Shown: piece after piece, positions 54,746 through 64,000 of the stretch
Numbering within the stretch: position 1 is the first letter of the stretch
Layout of the letters: each line of letters begins with the position of its first letter
From: Tolypeutes matacus
Lineage: Eukaryota > Chordata > Mammalia > Cingulata > Chlamyphoridae
Assembly (NCBI GenBank): GCA_026826555.1
Contig: JAKSZT010054396.1
Coordinates: 14,132,535 to 14,196,534, forward strand
Reading direction: 5' to 3'
Length of the DNA stretch: 64,000 nucleotides
The notes under the pieces: generated by a model
What the model was told of the DNA's origin: nothing
The model's input: only the letters and a program-made list of their open reading frames with translations
Database searches by the model: none
Translations under genes and position numbers: made by a program

Positions 54746-55995
54746 TTTCCTGTGTATATGTTTACTCTTCCGTCCCTACCACCCTAGGAGACAGGTGGGA
54801 CATGGAGTGTGGCCTGCGATTCATGCAGCTGCTCTGAATCCTGCCCATCCCTTCAGTGGTTGAAGCGAGATATAGATAGTGTGGTTAAGTAACACAGAGT
54901 AAATAACAAGTTTAATAAATAGATCACTAAGAGCTAATGATACATCATCATAGTCCTGTGCTCTCAGCATCTTCTAGGTTTAGGGACTGTGTCAGGAGAT
55001 TTGGGTTTTAATCTATGGCACCTTGGTCTATTAATATTTAATTCCAACAATCTAAGTGGTGGGAAGAGAGGGAGCTGAGCAGTGGCTCAGCTAGAGCCAG
55101 GAAGACCACCTGGAATTTTTTTCCGTACACGGACACACGGCCCATCCACCCTCTGGCCTGGTTTCAAATGGGGACATTTGGCACCAGTGCAAAGCATCAT
55201 GTGATATCAGCAATTACCTACCAATGTTTCCAGCCGGGGACACCGCTGGCATTTGGGGGAAACAGTTCTTGGTTGGGCAGGACTGTCCCTGGTCATTGTA
55301 ACAAGCTAACCAACCCCACATTTCCCCCACACCCTCTTGGGGAGGGTAACCTACTCCAGGCTAGAACCACTGATCCAAATCTGTCATGTTACAGACGTGT
55401 GAACAGAGGCCCAGAGAGGCGAGGAGGTTGCCCTTCGTTGGCTGCAATCTGCCTTTCGAGGCTCCCTCATACTTGCAGCCTGGGCATGGAAAGGGTGGAG
55501 GAGCTCTGCCTCTGAGGTTTGCCTGTGCTTTTATTGGGGCAAGTCAGTTGACAAATGGCCTCGCTCACTGGGAAGTCACTTTATCAGCTGGAATGGTTTC
55601 GGGGCGGCTGCTGCTCCATCTCTGCCTCTGTGCCTGCTGCTTTGTAAACCCGGGGGCAACCCCATGACCTGGAGGCCACCTTCAAGTGGGGGGATGTGGG
55701 ATGTCGGGACCATTCCTGAGAGGTGCTCTGACTGCACCCAGTTTTTCCATTGCTGGGGGGATGGGAGTGGCTTGCCCCAGGCCATAGTACAGGCTCAGGT
55801 TGACTCGGGGTCAGTGGCTTTCAGGCTGTTTCCTGTCCCCTGACCTTCATGCCATCGGGCCCCTCCTCCCCTGCCTCCCCCACCCCCTTGCTGAGACTCA
55901 GGATTCCTCTGTGGAATGGGAAGAGCCATGCAGCTCTCCCACCCCCACCTCCCCCACACCTCTCTGAGAGGACTAGTGAGAACAGATCACGGGGA
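54746..55995. other. Repeat-poor intron sequence
   Basis: 54880-55060 is AT-rich (GAGTAAATAACAAGTTTAAT). 55370-55450 may be a MIR scrap. No gene recognised. Confidence 0.4.
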
Positions 55996-55999
55996 GAAC

Positions 56000-56150
56000 C
56001 GTGGTTCCAACCTGGGGAGCTGTTTTGAAGGATCTCTGATTGGGCCCACCACCCCAGACCAATTAAATCAGAATGTTCAGAGATGAAGCCCAGGAATGAC
56101 TAAAGACCTCCAGAGTGATTCTAATGTGCAGCTGGGCTGAGAACTGTCTA
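56000..56150 (+). mobile_element. MER5A-type hAT MITE
   Basis: GTGGTTCCAACCTGGGGAGC, CCCAGACCAATTAAATCAGA, GTGATTCTAATGTGCAGCTG, GGCTGAGAACTG: both halves visible. Confidence 0.8.
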
Positions 56151-56739
56151 GGAAGTGAATCCCCACCAGCAGTTGGGAAGGGATTGATGGATTCTTGGCA
56201 CCACGGGGAGAAGGGCTAGTCAGTGCTGAGGGCTCTGGGCAGGACACTGGGTGGGACTGTGGTTGGGGACAGGGGATGGCAGGAGACAAAGACAGTTACA
56301 AAACAAGAGCCACCCCAGCCCCCACCCCTCCAACCCAGTGAGACTCTAAAGCTAATAGAGGAGATTGGACACAAAGGACCTAAACCTGCTTGTACAGAAG
56401 CAATGACAAAAAAAAGTCAACCAAATTATTGTATTTTTCCTAATAATGGAAAGTCAATAAAGTCATATTATTTAGTTATATAAATATATAGCATATTTAG
56501 TTGTGACTTTAAATAAATTATCTTAACTGAAAATAATAAAATTATGGGAAATAGGGCTAATCGTGGAAAACCTAGGAATTATAACAACCATTCATTCATA
56601 AACCAATCCCTGAATAAGGTACTTGTGGAAAATGAGTCTCTGCTCTCTCATCTCTTTGTAGATTATCCAAGGTGGCTGTTTAACCCCAGTCTGGTCATCA
56701 GCATCTCCCAACCCCTGTTCCATCAATACCAGCAGAACA
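56151..56739. other. Intron sequence with AT-rich patch
   Basis: 56400-56600 is very AT-rich (TATATAAATATATAGCATAT). No repeat family recognised. Confidence 0.4.
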
Positions 56740-56900
56740 GCAGGGGCTTAGGAGCTCAGACTCCTGGTCACTCCTTGCTGTGTGACCTTGGGCATGTATT
56801 TAACCTCTCTGGGCCTCTGTTTCTTCATCTGCAAAATGGGGATAATAATAGCACCCATGGCAAATGGACTGTTGTGAGAATTAAGTGAGAAAAACTGCTC
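56740..56900 (+). mobile_element. MIR SINE, sense
   Basis: TGCTGTGTGACCTTGGGCAT, AACCTCTCTGGGCCTCTGTT, TCTGCAAAATGGGGATAATA. Confidence 0.9.
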
Positions 56901-57654
56901 AATCAACCATAGTCAATGTAAAAGTGTGTCGGTGGTGAAGGCCAGTCCCACTCTATGTCTCGGGGACCCAGGAACACTAGGTCAGGATCCCAAAGTTTGA
57001 AGAGCTCACCAGGGGGGTGTTCCTAGTGCAGAGGGAGGTAGTGGCCCAGCTTAAAGAACAGAACAAGCCAGGCCACACACTTATTGGTGCCCTTTCAACC
57101 CTCACTAGCAGCCCAGAGAAGATACAAACACTTGAAAAATCAGCCAAAGTCAAATATAATTAGGATCATATGTACAAGAAAAAAAAAAAAAAAAGTGTGT
57201 ATGTGTGACATTCCAAGGCCAAACTAGAAAGAGTTTGAGATTTTCTGTGAAAGAATACAAAGTCCCATTATAATGACAAGAGTTTTTATTCACCTTCAGC
57301 AGAGTAGATAATTGACTCACTGCAGCTCTGCCTCATTTCTCTGTCATTGAGGGGGAATGAGGTGTTTTTAAGTGGATTTTCTAGAAAACTGAAGCTCATC
57401 CCTGTGAACCCTAACATTTTTTTTATTAATCACCCCGGGGGGGGTGGGATTTCTCTGGAATGGATTACACACTTCCCTGCCTTCTTAATCAGAATATTCT
57501 AAATTGAATGTAACCTCTTCCTGTCATTTTGGGTGTGAGGGTCTATTTGTTCCTATATTAATGGCTCCAAGTTGCTTTGCTTTTTTAGTCTACAAAATTG
57601 TTCTGTCTATTTCCATGGTTTCCTACTGTGGCATAGAGCTTTTGCTGCATATTT
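56901..57654. other. Intron sequence
   Basis: A-run at 57178-57194 followed by GTGTGTATGTGTG. Otherwise unassigned AT-rich sequence. Confidence 0.4.
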
Positions 57655-57732
57655 TTAGTAGCCCTGTAAAATACGTGTACACACATGCAGACACAAAAAC
57701 ACACATGCATACACACACACACACACACTCAT
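57655..57732. repeat. (CA)n-rich microsatellite
   Basis: ACACACATGCAGACACAAAA and a final pure (AC) block at about 57712-57727. Confidence 0.85.
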
Positions 57733-57814
57733 ACACCAATCTGTGATCTGAGAAACCAGATTGTCGGGCTTAATAGAATTGTATTTATGTTAAGGGTAAG
57801 TGGGTTTTGAATGC

Positions 57815-58816
57815 CTTCTTAGATGTCCCTTACCCAGCTCAAACTCAATGTCCAAATTAACCCCATTCTCTTTCTCCTAAAATCTGTCCTTCCTCTTGTT
57901 TCCCTTAAAGAGTGTGGCACCAATATCCAGCCAGCTGCTAAGCCACAGCCAGGGGTGACATTCCTCACTCCCTCCTCTTCTTCCCCACCCCCAGCACTCT
58001 GTCCATCGCCAGGTCCTTGCTGATGCTACCTCATCTCCTACACATGGCTGGGCTCTGCTCGCTTCTCTCCATCCCAATGCTGCCACCTTAGACAAAGTCG
58101 TCATTATCTCTTTCCTACGATAACAAACCCCTTCCCTGGTTCCGCTGACTCTCCTCCGCCTCTCCTGCCCACATATCTCTTCTCACTAGGTACTCTTTCT
58201 ACGGCCACACCAGATTTTATCAGCCCTCTGTTTAAAACACTCGTGTGGGAAGTCTGCACCCCTTCACATGGCTCACAGAGCCCTTGGACCTGAGACCCCT
58301 GCCCAGGAACCTGCCTCACCTCCTACCTTAAAATCTACTCCAGATACATGCAACCTTTTCTCTTCCCTCACGCCTCGCTTTTTCCCACTTCCAAGCCTTT
58401 TTGAAATTTATTAAGCTTTTTATTTTCAAATGATTTTAAACTTACAGGATAGTTGCAAAAATAATACAAAACCCTTCAGAGAACTCCACCTTACCCTCTA
58501 CCCAGATCTCAGACTAACATTTTGCCACATTTGCCATGTCATTCTATCTGAACATCTGAGAATAGCTTGTATACATTATACCCCTTGAATACTTAATACT
58601 TACATGCATATTTCCTAAGAGCAAGAATATTCACTTATGTAACCATCTAAAGTACAATGATCAAGTTTAAAAATTTTAACAATGATATAAAGTTTATAGG
58701 CTATATTCCAATTTTTTCATAGATCCCAATAATGTCCTTCTGGGTGATTCTCCTCAATGGTTAGATCCAATCCAGGATCATGAACTGCATTTAATTGGCA
58801 CTGTCTCTTTAGACTC

Positions 58817-58848
<32 letters not shown>

Positions 58849-59905
58849 GTGTGGTATCATATGTACAACATAAAATTTCCTATCTCAGCCCCTCTCAAGC
58901 ATACCATTCAGTGTGATTAATCACACTTATAGTGTTGTGCCATTCTCATTACCAGAACTTTCCCCTCACCCCAAACAGAAACCCTGCACCCATATGCATT
59001 AACTCCCCATTGCCCTCCTGTCACCCCTGGTAAATTGTACTCTACTTTCTGTCTCTGTGAATTTGCATATCCTTGTTATTGCATATAAGTGGACTCATAC
59101 AATGTCCCTTTGTGTATGGCATATTTCATTTAACATGATGTCTTCAAGGCCTATCTGTGTTGTAGCATGTATCAGAACTTCAGTTTTTTAGGGCTGAATA
59201 ATATTCCATTGTATGTATATAGCACATTTTGTTTCTCCACTCATCTGTTGATGGACATTTGGATTGCATCCACCTTTTGGCTATTGTAAATAACATTGCT
59301 GTGAACCTTGGTGTACAAATATCTGTTTCAAATCCCTGTTTTCAATTCTTTGGGGGTATATACCTAGCAGTGGGATTGCCAAATCATACAGTGGTTCTGT
59401 TGAACTGCCAAACTATTTTCCACAGCAGTTGCACCATTTTACATTCCCACAAGCAATGTACTAAGGTTCCTATTTTTCCACATCCTCACCAGCACTTGTT
59501 AATTTCCATTTTTTAAAAAAATAATTGTCATTCTAGTGGAGATGAGGTAGTATGGCCCATGGTGGTTTTGGTTTGCATTTCCCTCACGGCATCTTTTCCT
59601 GTGTTTATTGGCCACTTCCAAGATTTAACAGGTATTATTTCCTCTGCTTAGAACCATTCCCTCCCCCACTCTTCCTGCAGGTGTCTTCTTTGAGGACATC
59701 TTCCCTAATCCCCACCCATGGGTTCAGACCCACCCATGTGCTTCTATCACACCCTGAACGACCCCTGTTATAGCACTTTCACAGTGTGCCATAAATGCTG
59801 CCCCAGTATCTCTGCCTCCACTAGACTGTACTTCCAGAGGGCAGGACACTTTCTGGCACTAGTAGGTGCTTAGTAAATGTTTGTTGAATGGACAAGTAGA
59901 AGAAT
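57815..59905 (+). mobile_element. L2 LINE 3' region, sense, split by an L1
   Basis: 57815-58395 and 59623-59905 are consecutive. The right part has the diagnostic end CTAGACTGTACTTCCAGAGG, AGTAGGTGCTTAGTAAATGT, TTGTTGAATGGA. The left part reads as the pyrimidine-rich L2 distal ORF2/UTR. Confidence 0.65.
58396..59611 (-). mobile_element. L1 3' end (about 1.2 kb), antisense, with 11-bp TSD
   Basis: Starts at reverse poly(A). Reads AACTTACAGGATAGTTGCAA, then a poly(A) block (58826-58849), then ACATAAAATTTCCTATCTCA, AATAATATTCCATTGTATGT, GATGGACATTTGGATTGCAT, ATACCTAGCAGTGGGATTGC: 3' UTR followed by the end of ORF2 in reverse. CCACTTCCAAG flanks it at 58385-58395 and 59612-59622. ORF2 remnant is broken and non-functional. 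Confidence 0.85.
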
Positions 59906-60334
59906 GAAAGCTCTCAAGTGTTAGCGCCTGGGCTTGGATATATTCTGGCTTCCTTAGCAGAGGCAGAGTTTTGCTTCCTACCGGGTCTTGGGCTGTGCTA
60001 GAGAGAATGGAGGTCAGCTCTGATAAGCAAAGTATAACTGTGCCCTGCAATGCACCGGGGACAACTGGCTTTGGGCTCCTACAGTCTCATGCAGAGCTGA
60101 GGTCTCCGAGCAGTCAGTAATTGTGGCCCTAACAAATAAAGGGAGTCCCTTGTTCTGGATCCTGGAATTGTCCACAGGGCTGAGTGGAGAGGAAGCAGCC
60201 AGTCTCCCTGGGAACCCTGACCTTATGCTTTGCAGCTGCCATCCTGCCCCCAATGGCAGCTGTAGGTTTCTCTCCTCAGGGTCATCCTGTAGAATATGTC
60301 CCAAGTACCTGCATGGGAACAAGCTGGAGCCAGA

Positions 60335-60525
60335 ACACCTGAGCCTGCCCTTGGTTATGACCTTGAATAATCACTTAACATTTTTGACCCTTTATTTCCT
60401 CATTGGTGAAATGGAGAAATCATAAAACATAACTCACAGGATTGTGAGGATTAAATTTTAATGATGCATGTAAAACTTCTAGGATGGTGCCTGGCACATG
60501 ATGAACATTTAAAATGTGGTCATCA
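60335..60525 (+). mobile_element. MIR SINE, sense
   Basis: ATGACCTTGAATAATCACTT, TTATTTCCTCATTGGTGAAA, CACAGGATTGTGAGGATTAA, TGGTGCCTGGCACATGATGA. Confidence 0.8.
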
Positions 60526-61739
60526 CATCATATATACATTGAGCTTATGTAAATTTACATGTGCTTGGCAACACAAAGAGAGGGAGGCAGCAATGTGATC
60601 GGGGTAGGTAATTCTACCAGTCTTTCCACTGAGTGTGTGTCCCAGAGAGAGGGTGAGAGTCAATCCATCTCAGTCCTGTGAGTCTCAGTGTGGGTGGAGG
60701 TTATAATTATAACTGTGCTCAATTTTTGCCTTACTCACTGTAATACTATGCAGAAATCTAGGAAGTTCATTCATAATTTGGTAGCCTGGTTTGTATGTGT
60801 GACCATATGGGGTGACGTGAAGGAGGGATTGCCCAAGGTAGGGTAACTGGCCCTGTCTACTGAAGGATGTTGGGCAGCCTCCATGACAGTGACCACTTGA
60901 CACTGGCCAGCAAGCAGGAGGGGCAAGCAGGGAGCTGGTGGGCTGATGCAGTGATCCCTCCACTAACCCTGTAGCCCCCAAAGATCCCATATACTCATTG
61001 GCTACACTAGAGCCTTGTACTCTTGCCCAAGCCGGACACTTGGATGCTACTGTATCTTTGCTTACACTGAACCTGGCCCTATTCTCCCGCTTCCTTTCCT
61101 CTCTGAGTGTCTAACCCCTAGAATCACTGGAGCACAGCAGCCAACTGCTCATCCCCATCTCTTCAGGCAGTAGGGCCATTAGCCATTCTGGTCTGCTCCA
61201 GGCTGAGGGATTTCCTGGAATGTGGGACTTACAGTCCTAAAGCCAAGACAGTCCTTGGAGAAACTGGGATGATTGGTCACCCTATCAGGCAGACAAGTGA
61301 AACATCTTTTCAAGCAAATTCAGATGCATTCTCTTCTCGGCATCTGACTTCTTAGCTGAAAGCAATCTTTTCTTCCACTGAACATCTCCTTAAACATTAT
61401 TTGTGCCTTTCCAGGCCTGACCTAACTCCGACCTTGATCCCAAATGCAAACAAATGACACTATGGTTTGAGGACTTCCTGTTGTGTGAGGGTCAGAGTGG
61501 AAGGTGACAGCAGGCTGGGCAACCCTCCTGGGGACTTGAGTGGGCCCTTCTGCCGCTGTGGAGTTCAAATTTTGGCAAAGTCAGCTCAGATGTCACTCTT
61601 TGAAACATTCAATTACATGTAAAGATCTTGAAGGCTGTCTGTCACCTCCTAGGAAAACATTTCTTTTTCCTGCTCCTTCTGAAGCTGGCTGCTTAGAAAG
61701 TAATGAAATTGAACTGAAGATGATGCTACCTCGTGGCAC
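60526..61739. other. Repeat-poor intron sequence
   Basis: 60690-60780 is AT-rich (GGTTATAATTATAACTGTGC, a near-perfect palindrome around 60703-60716). No gene or transposon recognised. Confidence 0.4.

Positions 61740-64000
<2,261 letters not shown>

Noticed and set aside
58396..59611. Functional L1 ORF2 in antisense
   Set aside because: Only the extreme 3' end of ORF2 is present and it carries stops and frameshifts.

Overview
This window is vertebrate, and more precisely placental-mammal, nuclear DNA. Almost all of it is one intron. The only coding sequence I can support is two consecutive exons at the right edge (62328-62574 and 63681-63801, + strand). They encode laminin-type EGF-like modules that match the N-terminal part of MEGF11 (multiple EGF-like domains 11), a type I membrane adhesion/receptor protein related to MEGF10, PEAR1 and Draper. 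Everything left of 62327 belongs to the intron that ends at the first of these exons, so that intron is at least 62.3 kb long. A 1.1-kb intron separates the two exons, and the start of a third intron closes the window.

The rest is a layered record of transposable elements. The oldest layer is mammal-wide MIR, L2, L3/CR1-like and hAT-derived (MER5A/MER20-type) fragments, several per 5 kb. Above it lie MLT1-type MaLR LTRs (884-1304, about 12690-13020), one solo retroviral LTR with a 5-bp target duplication (6096-6453) and old antisense L1 pieces (13843-14085, 21957-22659, 58396-59611). The youngest layer is short L1 3' ends (25547-25818, 37599-37822) and two nearly identical tRNA-type SINEs (25351-25533 and 52321-52510) with intact target-site duplications. 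The SINE head and tail look xenarthran (sloth, anteater or armadillo lineage). With only two copies in 64 kb I lean to a sloth or anteater rather than an armadillo. This species inference comes from memory of SINE families and is only moderately secure.

Several insertions can be ordered because they interrupt one another: an LTR inside an L2, an L1 inside an L2 (with an 11-bp duplication), and a SINE and an L1 that used the same target and left three copies of one 13-bp sequence. Simple repeats (GGAT, CCAT, CA/TG, GA and CT tracts) are spread throughout. Some AT-rich, repeat-free stretches carry dense homeodomain-like motifs and are the best candidates for conserved enhancers, but only a cross-species alignment could establish that.

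I found no second gene, no RNA gene, no intact transposon ORF and no CRISPR, phage or bacterial-type system. The other open reading frames are chance ORFs in repeats or intron sequence. The interesting content is in transposon archaeology and candidate intronic regulatory sequence, not in a new gene system.
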